Source: Edaphobacter aggregans DSM 19364
GTDB lineage: Bacteria; Acidobacteriota; Terriglobia; Terriglobales; Acidobacteriaceae
NCBI RefSeq assembly: GCF_000745965.1
Contig: NZ_JQKI01000002.1
Coordinates: forward strand, 247,768-311,767
DNA length: 64,000 nucleotides
Direction: 5' to 3'
Numbering within the stretch: position 1 is the stretch's first letter; the number at the start of each line of letters is the position of its first letter. This document shows, one piece after another, positions 9,614 to 18,580 of the stretch. The position numbers were made by a program, and so were the translations under genes. Under the pieces are notes generated by a model, which saw only the letters and a list, made by a program, of their open reading frames with translations, was not told the origin of the DNA and ran no database searches.

Positions 9614-11082
9614 CAGAGAACAGCCCCTCACTGCTCCGCTGGAGTTACTTATCTACGATATCGACTGTTACGATGCAGCTAATTGCATCGGTCACCATAA
9701 CGCGCTTTTTACAACCCGCTGACTATGGGCTTGCTGCCATAGCCTCGCTTTGCTTCGGTCTGACCAGTGTTTTTACGCAGTTGGGAATGGGGCGAGCCGT
9801 AGTTCAGAAGCCCAATCTAACAGATGGCAATATTCGTGCTTCTTTTTCACTCAGCGTGGCAACGGGACTCGGTGGATTCATTATATTGAGTGCGCTCACT
9901 CCCATTCTGGCTATTTACTTTCGTGAGCCTAGACTTCCTCCTGTCGTGATCGCTTTTGGATTGAACCTGATCTTCCAATCAATCTCTTCAGTTGCGGGTG
10001 GTCTACTTCGACGGGAATTCCGCATGCGCGCGCTATTCATCTGCGACGCTCTTGGATATCTGCTGTCGACGTTTGGTCTTGGCTTGCCGCTCGCGATTAA
10101 AGGATACGGGGTCTGGGCACTTGTCGCCAGCAACGTATCTCAGCCATTGATCGTCGCAATTGCCTATTGGATTGCCAGACCGCACTCTGTCGTTCCAACC
10201 TTCAGGAAAGAGGATTTTGCTCATATCACCAGTTTTGGGGGTAAAGCGTCCGCCACTACTGCTATAGAGGCCTTGGGGGGCTCTCTGGATCTTCTGATCA
10301 TGGGAAGACTCGTCAGTCCAGCATCACTCGGTATTTACAATCGCAGCCTCACTTTGAGCACCCAGCCCGGCTATAATCTCTCCATAGGATTGCTTAGAGT
10401 TTTTCATCCAACAATTGCGCGAGCTACTGAACGCAGTCTTGCTGAGTGCCACAAGATCTTGCTAAACAGTGAGCGCCAACTGATGGCACTTATCTTCCCT
10501 TCTTGTGTTGGAGCCGCAATTGCCGCGCCAACAATTATTCCAGTGATCTTTGGCGAGCAATGGGCCGCCGCAGTACCCGTTTACCAGATGCTCTGTCTCG
10601 TAGCTGTTCTGGATGCATCGTTCCATCTTCCCGCTAATCAACTGGAAGTATTTGGTTTGTTTCGTCACAAATTCCTTATGCAGGTTGCATTTGCAGTTGC
10701 TTTCGGCACGGGAATTGTTCTTGCTGCGCCTCGGGGGATGGTAGCGATCGCTACTATGTATGCTGGTCTTCAGCTGTTAAGAACCCTATACCACCATTGG
10801 TTAAGTGCGCGTTCTCTGAGACGTAGCATCTGGTCATTACTCACGGCTTGGATTCCTGGGATAATTTGCTCGGCCGTTGTGGGCACTGTCCTTTACTTTG
10901 CACAATTCAGTATTGCCCGGTCGTCTCACATCAAACCAGCCTTTCAATTAGTCGTGCTAATTGTCCTGGCGGGTGCGACAGCAATCTCCGTCTTCCGCTT
11001 CCTATTTAGAAAATCCGTATACGAGCCTTGGATGCTCATTGTTAGGGGCAAAAAAACAAAGGCTGCCTTGCAGCCAACCTAA
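9610..11082 (+). CDS. Lipopolysaccharide/EPS flippase (Wzx-like, MOP superfamily)
   Basis: Polytopic inner-membrane transporter of 490 residues that would flip undecaprenyl-linked repeat units to the periplasm. The start is the ATG at 9610, overlapping the preceding TGA; a longer frame exists back to 9556 but lacks support. The N-terminus shows the family hallmark: a membrane helix, then TRFLQPADYGLAAIAS, and later GRLVSPASLGIYNRSLTL in the second half, reflecting the internal two-fold repeat of MOP flippases. About 12-14 hydrophobic segments are seen. It pairs logically with the Wzy-like protein at 6.0-7.4 kb. Confidence 0.9.
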   Translation: MTENSPSLLRWSYLSTISTVTMQLIASVTITRFLQPADYGLAAIASLCFGLTSVFTQLGMGRAVVQKPNLTDGNIRASFSLSVATGLGGFIILSALTPILAIYFREPRLPPVVIAFGLNLIFQSISSVAGGLLRREFRMRALFICDALGYLLSTFGLGLPLAIKGYGVWALVASNVSQPLIVAIAYWIARPHSVVPTFRKEDFAHITSFGGKASATTAIEALGGSLDLLIMGRLVSPASLGIYNRSLTLSTQPGYNLSIGLLRVFHPTIARATERSLAECHKILLNSERQLMALIFPSCVGAAIAAPTIIPVIFGEQWAAAVPVYQMLCLVAVLDASFHLPANQLEVFGLFRHKFLMQVAFAVAFGTGIVLAAPRGMVAIATMYAGLQLLRTLYHHWLSARSLRRSIWSLLTAWIPGIICSAVVGTVLYFAQFSIARSSHIKPAFQLVVLIVLAGATAISVFRFLFRKSVYEPWMLIVRGKKTKAALQPT

Positions 11083-11134
11083 ACTGAAATAAATTGACTC
11101 TATCCATTGCTTTCCTGAGAGCACACAATCGATT

Positions 11135-11935
11135 ATGGAAAATTTGACCCTATTTGTCAGCTCGAGCGATGGCTATGAAGACTGCTGGTATCCATTCTTT
11201 TTCTTGCTGAGAAAGTTTTGGCCTATCTGCGATCTTCCAATCATTTTGAATACAGAGGCCAAATCATTTGCGTTTGAAGGACTAAATATCACTTCCACAA
11301 AGACAGGCAAGCAAAAGAGCTTTGGCAAGACGTTTCATGCAGGCTTAGAGCAGGTAAGTACCGACAACATTCTTCTTATCATGATCGACTACTTCATCAT
11401 GAAGGATGTTAATGAGATTTACCTTCACGACGCTTATAACACTTTTATTCAAGAACGGCTTGACGCTCTTTGCCTAGTGGAGATGACAACCATTAAGGAG
11501 GCAACTCCTCTTCAGGATAACGTCTCCCTTGTGTCGGGCCCAGGACAGAATCGCTTCTCTTTCCAGGCCGCTATCTGGAAGAAGAGCAGCATAAAAAAAT
11601 ACGTGCTCGGGCATGAAAATCCGTGGTTATCGGAGTGCTTCGGTTCGCTGAGATATAAATACACAAAAGACCGAATAGCATTTGTGGGCGAGAGTGCCGA
11701 ACCCTTCAAATATCTTCACACTGGAGCCCTTCACGAGGGGAAATGGATCAAAGAGACGATTCCTCAACTGGAAGAACTAGGAGTCATTTTGGATTGGGAG
11801 AAAAGAGGCTTCTATGAGTGGAAGCATCTTTCGTTGGCGCAAAGAATTAAGAAGAGGCGGAAGACAGCTATTCAGGAAGCTAGGTCGAGAGCGCATCTGC
11901 TTGGACTAAAGTATGGCCTACTCTCTCCAGATTAA
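11135..11935 (+). CDS. Putative LPS/capsule glycosyltransferase-like protein
   Basis: Soluble protein of 266 residues. I do not recognise a named family with certainty. The centre reads DNILLIMIDYFIMKDVN, an acidic motif at the end of a hydrophobic strand like the metal site of GT-A enzymes, and later FSFQAAIWKKSSIKKYV and HENPWLSE, a pattern seen in some LPS-biosynthesis transferases. No signal peptide or membrane segment is present. It lies between the flippase and the acyltransferases, in AT-rich sequence. It converges with the minus-strand acyltransferase at 11995 across a 59-bp gap. Confidence 0.6.
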   Translation: MENLTLFVSSSDGYEDCWYPFFFLLRKFWPICDLPIILNTEAKSFAFEGLNITSTKTGKQKSFGKTFHAGLEQVSTDNILLIMIDYFIMKDVNEIYLHDAYNTFIQERLDALCLVEMTTIKEATPLQDNVSLVSGPGQNRFSFQAAIWKKSSIKKYVLGHENPWLSECFGSLRYKYTKDRIAFVGESAEPFKYLHTGALHEGKWIKETIPQLEELGVILDWEKRGFYEWKHLSLAQRIKKRRKTAIQEARSRAHLLGLKYGLLSPD

Positions 11936-11994
11936 GACTCAAGCGCTTCAGTCTTATTGATGAAGGACGAGGTAAGCCTAGCCTGGATGAATTA

Positions 11995-13137
11995 TTATGC
12001 AAACATCCGGCGGCGTATTCTAAGAAAGGGCTGTTCCAGTAAGAAATAGGAAGTGGATGCCAAAAGACCAATAAGGAAAATTCGAAAGAAGAGGTCAGGT
12101 AAATAGTTTGCGACCAGTGGTGTCCGTGAAAGTGCAAACGGTTGCTGCCAGAGATAGATACTATAACTCATAGCACCAATAATTATAATTGGTCGCTTGT
12201 TGAGAATTGATGGAGCTGTTCGCGCGGCTTTCTCCACGGAAAGAGCAATGCCGATGTTGAGTGCTGGTCGTAAAATAAGCGATTTGCATAATCCGAAGAC
12301 GACGCCTCCCTTCAAAAGGCACAATGGCGAGTCGACACATGTCAACACAGGTACCAAGAAAAAGAAGCGATTATCCAGGACCCGGTTGAGATACCGGTTC
12401 TGAGGCAGTAGCGCTAATAAGCAACCGCAAGCGATTGTGTCAGCAACCGAGTAGAAAGCAAGATTCCAAAATGGCCATCCAAACCGAATTATTGCAACAT
12501 TGATTGTTGGAACCAGGGCCATGGTTAGTATTAGAGCCCTCTTGCGCGTCCCTGGCCATGCTATGAAGAGCATGGGCCAGAGCAGGTAGAACTGTTCTTC
12601 GACACCGAGAGACCACAGATGTCCTACATGCCAATCTGCTGGATTCGCGTAATTCTCCAGAAAAAGAAACGAGAGGACTTTGTTCTGCAGAGAGATGGCT
12701 GATCTCTTATAGACGAAGATTGCCACCATGAACGTGATAGCTGCTGGCAGGATCCGAAAGGCTCGTCGAATGTAAAACTGACCAAGATCTACTCTGCCAG
12801 TCCTTTTCTCCTCGTTCAGCATGAGCAAAGTAATCAAATATCCGGAGAGCACGAAGAAGATTTTTACGCCAAACCCTCCTAAAGAGGTGAGAGCCGTCCC
12901 CATCAGCGTATCTGGCGTGAAGAAACGTTCGTAACCAAGGTGGTCGATGAGAACAAAGGCTATGGATATCGCTCGCAAACCATCCAATGATGAGATGCGC
13001 CGATGAGCCGGCTCGCTGGAGACATCCGTTGGCGTCGCATGTTGAACGCCGGTATTGAGAGGCAGTGCATCGGGCGAATCCATTAGACTTGCTTCGCTAG
13101 TGAGTGTGGAGCTATTCGTCATCGCAGTCTCATCCAA
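11995..13137 (-). CDS. Acyltransferase 3 family membrane protein (OafA-like)
   Basis: Integral-membrane O-acyltransferase of 380 residues. After a hydrophilic N-terminal extension of about 50 residues comes SSLDGLRAISIAFVLIDHL, whose R-(x)n-H arrangement is the family catalytic signature, then IFFVLSGYLIT, an FYIRRAFRI loop and LWSLGVEEQFYLLWP. About ten hydrophobic helices follow. It would O-acetylate or otherwise acylate sugars during EPS assembly. It is the first of three such proteins in a row; this one and the next are on the minus strand, separated by 90 bp that carry a conserved element. Confidence 0.9.
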   Translation of the reverse strand: MDETAMTNSSTLTSEASLMDSPDALPLNTGVQHATPTDVSSEPAHRRISSLDGLRAISIAFVLIDHLGYERFFTPDTLMGTALTSLGGFGVKIFFVLSGYLITLLMLNEEKRTGRVDLGQFYIRRAFRILPAAITFMVAIFVYKRSAISLQNKVLSFLFLENYANPADWHVGHLWSLGVEEQFYLLWPMLFIAWPGTRKRALILTMALVPTINVAIIRFGWPFWNLAFYSVADTIACGCLLALLPQNRYLNRVLDNRFFFLVPVLTCVDSPLCLLKGGVVFGLCKSLILRPALNIGIALSVEKAARTAPSILNKRPIIIIGAMSYSIYLWQQPFALSRTPLVANYLPDLFFRIFLIGLLASTSYFLLEQPFLRIRRRMFA

Positions 13138-13174
13138 TGAGATTCGCCTGGCCAGTATTCATGATTTCATTGGT

Positions 13175-13220
13175 GCCAGACCTTAATCGACGAGTAGTGA
13201 AACAATTGGGTCATATCGCA
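13175..13220. repeat. Conserved non-coding element, copy A
   Basis: The sequence between the two minus-strand acyltransferase genes aligns by eye over about 45 bp with 14602-14648. Shared blocks are CCAGAC, AATCGA, AGTGA and GGGT(C/T)ATA. It lies upstream of the 11995-13137 gene. It could be a shared leader or regulatory site, or a footprint of gene duplication. Confidence 0.45.
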
Positions 13221-13227
13221 AAGTGAA

Positions 13228-14376
13228 TCACTGTGTTTTTTCGAAGCTGGCATTACTACTGAAGAACGGCTGTGGTCTCTTTGTGGGGCTCCCAACTTCA
13301 AGCCGTCGACGGATTTGTGCAAGTGGGCGTTCAACCAGTCGGTTTATGAGATAGGCATAGGACAGGGTAAGAGCGAATGCCAAGGCAACCGCAATGTTAT
13401 GTGGCTTTTCGTGGCTGAATAGTACCCTCAACAAGCTAGTGTGGACGAGATAGGCAGTATAGGAGAGCGAGCCAATGAAACGAATGACTCTTCCATTGAG
13501 CCATCGGCACCAGTTCTTCGAACAGCAAATCGCGAAGATAAAAATCGGTATCAAAGCTAGGCCCTGCAGTGTGTAGTGCAGCGTGATGCGATAAGCGTTG
13601 TTGCGGATACAGAAGCTAACCAGCAGCAATAGTACGCCTAACGCAGTCCATAACTTTGATGGATATACACCTCGATCCAATGCTGGGTTGGCGGCTAAAG
13701 CGAGGATACACCCAAACAAAATACTATCCATTCGAGCATCGCTCGCATAGAGGAGATACGCCATCGAAGTATCAGGAAAAAGAAAAACCAGCAGGAGTCG
13801 CCATGCAAGAAAGATCAGGCAGAGCCCACCGAGCAGCCTGGCCTGGCTCTTGTACGAGAGAGCCAATTTGTTCATCAGGATAAAAAGAAAAGGAAATAAT
13901 AAGTAGAAATGCTCCTCGACAGCAAGAGACCAAAGGGACCCGAGGCCAGAGTTACGAAGGTCTTTGAAGATAATCCAGTAATTGGTGATAAAAGTCGATG
14001 AAGCAAGAAAAGACCCACGGTCGACAGGTTCATTCAAGACGTGCGTGATGACGAGAGTCAGGATGAAAGCAATCGTTAGATAAAGTGGAGGAAAGATTCG
14101 CAAGGTGCGACGGATGTAAAAATTGCGAAGCGACACTGATCCTGATAACTCAAATTCGCGTCGCATCAATGTAGTAATCAGGAAGCCGCTCAAGAAGAAA
14201 AAAACTGTCACGCCGAACATTCCAAGATGGGTGTCCCATCCATGGGCGATAAAAACGAGACAGAAGGCAAGTGCGCGAATGCCATCCAATGACGGAATAT
14301 AAAAGCGCTCCAGTTTCGTTTCTGAGTTGACGTCAGACCGGAGATCGCCTGAGAGGGAGGAGAAAGCCTTAATCAC
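13228..14376 (-). CDS. Acyltransferase 3 family membrane protein (OafA-like)
   Basis: Second O-acyltransferase, 382 residues, GTG start at 14376. It has YIPSLDGIRALAFCLVFIAH with the R...H pair, then FFFLSGFLITTLM, FYIRRTLRI and LWSLAVEEHFYLLFP, followed by about nine hydrophobic helices and a basic cytoplasmic tail. Overall plan and several segments match the neighbouring acyltransferase, so the two are paralogues. No convincing SD precedes the GTG, so the start is less certain than the family. Expected role is acyl decoration of the EPS. Confidence 0.88.
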   Translation of the reverse strand: MIKAFSSLSGDLRSDVNSETKLERFYIPSLDGIRALAFCLVFIAHGWDTHLGMFGVTVFFFLSGFLITTLMRREFELSGSVSLRNFYIRRTLRIFPPLYLTIAFILTLVITHVLNEPVDRGSFLASSTFITNYWIIFKDLRNSGLGSLWSLAVEEHFYLLFPFLFILMNKLALSYKSQARLLGGLCLIFLAWRLLLVFLFPDTSMAYLLYASDARMDSILFGCILALAANPALDRGVYPSKLWTALGVLLLLVSFCIRNNAYRITLHYTLQGLALIPIFIFAICCSKNWCRWLNGRVIRFIGSLSYTAYLVHTSLLRVLFSHEKPHNIAVALAFALTLSYAYLINRLVERPLAQIRRRLEVGSPTKRPQPFFSSNASFEKTQ

Positions 14377-14732
14377 GGAGGTTCATCCCGTTTTGCTTGG
14401 GTTAAATGCTCTCAATCGGTTGTTACTAGTTCGCCTTTGCCTCTGTGAGTTGATCAAGAGTTTTGGGCTCCTAGGAGGCGGGTCAGCAGGATATTGATGC
14501 CCAGTCCGGGCCGGCATTCGAATGAAGACACTAAAATCCTTTGGCGGCGGAGGCTTGGTGGGATGAGATTCACCGGGGCAGTTAGCCATGCCCTCCATTA
14601 CTACCAGACTTGAATCGATGAGGCAGTGACACGAATGGGTTATAACAGCGCGGAGCAAGGTGAGATATATTGAACTAGCACTGATATTGCTTAGCACAGG
14701 GATGAACGCCTTGGATTTAGGAGCAATCGTAT
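14377..14732. other. Divergent intergenic region between two acyltransferase genes
   Basis: This stretch of 356 bp separates the minus-strand acyltransferase from the plus-strand one. A 139-codon minus frame overlaps it but has low-complexity proline-rich content and no family signature, so I do not call a gene. The right half holds the conserved element described separately, immediately upstream of the ATG at 14733. Confidence 0.5.
14602..14690. repeat. Conserved non-coding element, copy B (upstream of acyltransferase)
   Basis: The left part (14602-14648) matches 13175-13220 and the right part (14635-14690) matches 20162-20217, the latter strongly (GGGTTATAACAGC, then AGGTGAGATA(T/C)ATTGAACT). 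It sits 40-130 bp upstream of the acyltransferase ATG. The strong copy at 20.16 kb also precedes a relic of the same gene start. Confidence 0.6.
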
Positions 14733-15866
14733 ATGCAGCATGCGGCTGCGATAAACGAGCAGAGGTTTGACCAACTCGACTCATTTCGCGGTATCGCGGC
14801 AACCATGGTGGTGCTCAGCCATTTTTTTGGGGCGACGAACTCCACAGGTAGACAAGAAGACCTGTTACGAATTCTGGTATACCCCCTCAAAAATGGTGAG
14901 GCAGCTGTTGCACTTTTTTTCCTTCTAAGCGGGTTCGTCCTTTCGCTTCCAGTATGGCGGGGTAAGCCGCAGACTTATTCGGTTTTTATCGGACGGCGCA
15001 TTTGCCGCATCTATCTTCCTTATCTTTTTGGGCTTGCCCTGAGTGTTCTCGGAGCGTCAATCTTTGCTTCTCACAAGGTATCAGGCCTCGCGCAGTGGTT
15101 TTACCCAACCTGGACTGGTCCAGTCGACTGGACTCTTGTTTTAAAACACATTCTCTTCATTGGCCCGAGATACAACGTTCGGGAGTTCAACTTTGCGTTC
15201 TGGACTCTGATTATTGAAATGCGTGTGTCGATCATCCTGCCTTTTTTCCTGTTGTTTATGCGTCGACTTTCGTATGTAGGAATGTGGCTGGTTTGCGCTA
15301 TAACCTTTATGATTGGTTCGATTGGCGAGTCTCGCGTAACCCCGCTCCAGATTATGGGCTGGACCAGCTTCTTCATGGCCGGCGCCATCGTTGCAAGAGC
15401 AGTTACTCAGGAGTCGAGCTATCTCTCTCGCATCTTCTCGCGAAGGTCAGTGACGCTTCTATCCCTCACTGTCTTCTTCTTTGGAGGCCTTATCGAGCCG
15501 ATTTTGCACCTATCTGGGCTTTTGGGCCGCCTTCCCAGTGCAGTGGGAGGGCTGGCCACGATTTGTGCGGCACTTTACAACCGTGAACTCAGCAGCTTCC
15601 TTAAGACGAGGGCCCTTCAGTTTTTGGGCCGAGTCTCATACAGCCTCTACCTGCTTCACGTCACGGTCCTCTATACCACGTTTCACTTGTTCTACGGGTT
15701 GCTTCCGAAGACAATCATCTTCGTGATTTATATGGCTGGAAATCTTGTGCTGGCGACAATCTCGTACAAGCTGATTGAGCAACCATCCATGGAGCTTGGC
15801 CGTCGCCTCACGAGGAAAAGCATCACGGTGCCAAAAGAAAGCAGCACCCTCATACCCGCTGCTTGA
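14733..15866 (+). CDS. Acyltransferase 3 family membrane protein
   Basis: Third O-acyltransferase of the locus, 377 residues. QLDSFRGIAATMVVLSHFFG supplies the R...H signature near the N-terminus, followed by ALFFLLSGFVLSLPVW, FIGRRICRIYLPYL and FWTLIIEMRVSIILPF, in which the usual W-x-L-x-x-E motif is recognisable. About ten hydrophobic helices. The subfamily differs from the two minus-strand paralogues and has a shorter N-terminus. It is followed by a GT4 gene 58 bp downstream on the same strand. Confidence 0.9.
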   Translation: MQHAAAINEQRFDQLDSFRGIAATMVVLSHFFGATNSTGRQEDLLRILVYPLKNGEAAVALFFLLSGFVLSLPVWRGKPQTYSVFIGRRICRIYLPYLFGLALSVLGASIFASHKVSGLAQWFYPTWTGPVDWTLVLKHILFIGPRYNVREFNFAFWTLIIEMRVSIILPFFLLFMRRLSYVGMWLVCAITFMIGSIGESRVTPLQIMGWTSFFMAGAIVARAVTQESSYLSRIFSRRSVTLLSLTVFFFGGLIEPILHLSGLLGRLPSAVGGLATICAALYNRELSSFLKTRALQFLGRVSYSLYLLHVTVLYTTFHLFYGLLPKTIIFVIYMAGNLVLATISYKLIEQPSMELGRRLTRKSITVPKESSTLIPAA

Positions 15867-15924
15867 GCGTTTTCCAGGCGACCATCTCTTATCGAGATTA
15901 AGCGATGAAGAAGGAATATTTGGG

Positions 15925-17058
15925 GTGAACAGCAAATCAAGAGTCGCGCTGCTTACAAATTTCTTGCCGGTTTACAGAGTGCCACTCCTGGAGTGCCTCG
16001 CTGAAAATGTGCGCGAGCTTCGCGTCTTCCTGTCCGTCAGGATGGAAGGGAATCGGGACTGGCCGGTCTTCTGGGGACGGCTCAATGTCGTCGTAAATCG
16101 TTCGATTACCATTCCACGCAGGTTTCGCAACGTTCACGGCTACACGGATCAGACATACACCCATATTCCCTATGACACCTTGCCTCAATTGTGGAGCTAT
16201 CGACCCGACGTCATTGTCTCGAATGAGCTCGGGGCGCGCACTCTCATGGCGCGGATTTACAAAATACTTCGCCCCAGTACCAAGTTGATCATCTGGGCGA
16301 CTTTGTCAGAGCGCACAGAGGAGTCACGTGGCGGCGTAAGAAAAATACTGCGCCGTTTGCTTCTTCGCGGCGCCGATGCTGTGTATGTCAATGGGGCAAG
16401 TGGATCTCGCTATATCCGCTCGATGGGATACGATGGACCGATCTCAGTCGCGCCGTATGCGGCGGACAACAGCGTGTTTCTCGATCCCGGCACTCGGCAG
16501 CGATGTGGCGCGTTGCGGTTGCTTTATACTGGTCAACTTGTCGAAAGAAAGGGGTTATATTCTTTCCTTCGACATCTGGCGCGCTGGTGCAAGGTCCATC
16601 CTGCACGTTCGGTTGTACTCTCTGTGGTTGGAAGCGGAGATCAACTCGATCTTCTGAAGCAGATCGAACTTCCTCCGAACCTTCAGGTCGACTTCAAAGG
16701 AAGCATGAGGTTTGAACAACTGCCTTCGCAGTATCACGGCGCCGATTTATATGTGTACCCAACCCTTGCAGATGAATGGGGACTCGTTGTGAATGAGGCG
16801 ATGATCGCCGGTCTTCCCGTATTGGGCAGCCGCTACAGCCAGGCGGTTGATGAGTTGGTTCAGGACGGCATTAATGGGTGGCTCTTTACTCCGACCAGTG
16901 AGCAGGATACCTACGACGCCGTCGGGCGCGCTCTGGAGTCAAATGCTGAGACCCTCGATGCGATGAGTCGCCGAGCGATTGAAACCGTCGCGGGAATCAC
17001 CCAGCAGACTGTTGCTGGACGAATGAGCGAAACGATCTGCCAGGTTTTTGGTGGCTGA
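15925..17058 (+). CDS. Glycosyltransferase, GT4 family
   Basis: GT-B transferase of 377 residues. The frame is open back to 15775 within the acyltransferase gene, but the GTG at 15925, preceded by GAAGAAGGAA, begins right at SRVALLTNFLPVYRVPLLE, a typical GT4 first strand and loop; I take that start. The donor domain contains LLYTGQLVERKGLYSFL (R-x-x-K/G loop), the lower hinge HGADLYVYPTLADEWG and VVNEAMIAGLPVLGS, carrying the catalytic glutamate region. It ends 23 bp before the convergent GT11-like gene. Confidence 0.88.
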   Translation: MNSKSRVALLTNFLPVYRVPLLECLAENVRELRVFLSVRMEGNRDWPVFWGRLNVVVNRSITIPRRFRNVHGYTDQTYTHIPYDTLPQLWSYRPDVIVSNELGARTLMARIYKILRPSTKLIIWATLSERTEESRGGVRKILRRLLLRGADAVYVNGASGSRYIRSMGYDGPISVAPYAADNSVFLDPGTRQRCGALRLLYTGQLVERKGLYSFLRHLARWCKVHPARSVVLSVVGSGDQLDLLKQIELPPNLQVDFKGSMRFEQLPSQYHGADLYVYPTLADEWGLVVNEAMIAGLPVLGSRYSQAVDELVQDGINGWLFTPTSEQDTYDAVGRALESNAETLDAMSRRAIETVAGITQQTVAGRMSETICQVFGG

Positions 17059-17081
17059 ATCCGACCGCAGCTTCTAGTCAA

Positions 17082-18203
17082 CTATGTGGTGCTATTGCGA
17101 CGCCTGAGCTCTGACAGCTGCGGCTCGCAGGTCCACGAAGGCAGCGATCCATACTCCAGAAGGTTCGCCATTGGATTCTTTGCCAATAGCCTGCGCCGCA
17201 GTTGCGTCAAAAGACCAACGGGGAAGGTTCCTCCTATCTGCATTGCGTATCCTCGAAACTCGGACTCCCACAGCGAGCCCGGTTCAATCTCTCTGACGCG
17301 GGTTGCACTCAGGTCGGTAAGGGATCCCTTCAAACGCTGCTGCTTTTCCATACCCCATAAACTGTACATTCCATCTATCTGCGTGAGTTGCGGTTCATAC
17401 CAGAGATAAGGGCCATCGGAAAGGAAGCTTGCAACCAGGCTATAGGAAGAGATCGAGCAGATACGTAGATCGGCTTGCGCCATCAGCACAAGGTCACTAC
17501 ACTCCGTTAACCCAGGCTGGCGGACCTGGCCGGGATTGAAGCGCCGCACGGCCTCATCGAACTCGGGACCCCCGCGATCGGTGAAGAAGTGGAACTGGAC
17601 TGAGTCGCCCAGTTCTTCCACAAGTGCCTGACAGGCGCGCAGATACCACTCTCCTGGAATGAAGATATTGAATTGCCCACGCGCGCTCTGGCCTTCGTTC
17701 AGCTTGGTGAAATCCCCTCCGAAGCGCATATGGACAGCGACGAACAGTTTGCGGCGGTCGAGCCTCGACGCGATCTGGTAGACATTGCTGATCGCGTCGC
17801 GACTATTCAGAAGCTTCGCCCACAGAAACGGCCGGGCGTTGTGAATGGCTGCATAGCCGCCATACATCCCATCGACCGTTACGATGAAATGCTTTTTCCG
17901 GAGTAATCCATGTCTGATGGCCCAGGATTGAATGGCAGCTCCGAAGTCCACCTCGCCGCTCTCGATGTAGTCACGTCCCGTAAAGCAATAGTGAGGCAGA
18001 CGCACCAAGGTATCTTCCAGGAGAAAGTCCAGCCTGCTGGTCTGGAAGTTTCGATGGTACCTTCGCTTGTTCAGACCCCACGACGGACCGATCAGAGTTG
18101 CATTCAAAACCTGGCTCGCGATCATGCCCTTGGCCCACGGGAGCATCTCATTGCCCAGGCCCTCGCCTCTTCTACTAAGTCGGCGTGCAACAACATATCT
18201 CAT
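17082..18203 (-). CDS. GT11-like (alpha-1,2-fucosyltransferase-type) glycosyltransferase
   Basis: GT-B type protein of 373 residues. The ATG at 18203 has GAGGAG 6 bp upstream and is preferred to the one at 18269. The N-terminus MRYVVARRLSRRGEGLGNEM has the G-x-G-N of fucosyltransferases, and LFVAVHMRFGGDF (about residues 172-184) resembles the H-x-R-x-GD GDP-fucose site of GT11/GT23. HFFTDRGG further down fits the donor domain. A GDP-mannose 4,6-dehydratase gene at 25 kb could supply a GDP-6-deoxyhexose donor, which supports the idea. The exact linkage and sugar are unknown. The 3' end has a decayed duplicate at 20.5 kb. Confidence 0.6.
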   Translation of the reverse strand: MRYVVARRLSRRGEGLGNEMLPWAKGMIASQVLNATLIGPSWGLNKRRYHRNFQTSRLDFLLEDTLVRLPHYCFTGRDYIESGEVDFGAAIQSWAIRHGLLRKKHFIVTVDGMYGGYAAIHNARPFLWAKLLNSRDAISNVYQIASRLDRRKLFVAVHMRFGGDFTKLNEGQSARGQFNIFIPGEWYLRACQALVEELGDSVQFHFFTDRGGPEFDEAVRRFNPGQVRQPGLTECSDLVLMAQADLRICSISSYSLVASFLSDGPYLWYEPQLTQIDGMYSLWGMEKQQRLKGSLTDLSATRVREIEPGSLWESEFRGYAMQIGGTFPVGLLTQLRRRLLAKNPMANLLEYGSLPSWTCEPQLSELRRRNSTT

Positions 18204-18580
18204 CTCGTCGCTCCTCGTTCGGCGGAAAGAAAGTGAAACTGCTATCAGCGTGTGCTGCAAAAAATGCAAAGCGCTACAGTTGATGATAGAGGACGGGAAG
18301 GAGCCGTCCTTTTAGTGGTGGCTTCGAAGCGCATTGGGGAAGGTGAACTTCCGGCGCGGTGAGCGCCTTGCCCGTCGGGAGCTTGCACAAGATACATGTG
18401 CCTTCGCTCGGCTCGCTCTGCGTCAGCGTTGATTCCTCCAATTGATTGAATTCGAAACTGCAAGCAAAAGTACCGTGACTAACGTGTAGTTCTAGGGGAA
18501 TTCGCAGGCTGGGGTTCATATGCGCATGCCGATGAGGAGGGCATGCCACCCACCCACCCCCCCCCAGCTATCATAAGAGA
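18204..18580. other. Divergent intergenic region with a poly-C tract
   Basis: This stretch of 377 bp lies between the GT11-like gene (minus) and the beta-helix lipoprotein gene (plus), so it must hold promoters for both. Nothing recognisable is coded. Close to the plus-strand start there is a C-rich run with nine consecutive C at 18557-18565, followed by AAGAGA and the ATG. Confidence 0.5.

Noticed and set aside
14383..14802. 139-codon minus-strand frame in the intergenic gap
   Set aside because: Pro/Ser-rich without start signal; it overlaps the conserved element and the acyltransferase start.
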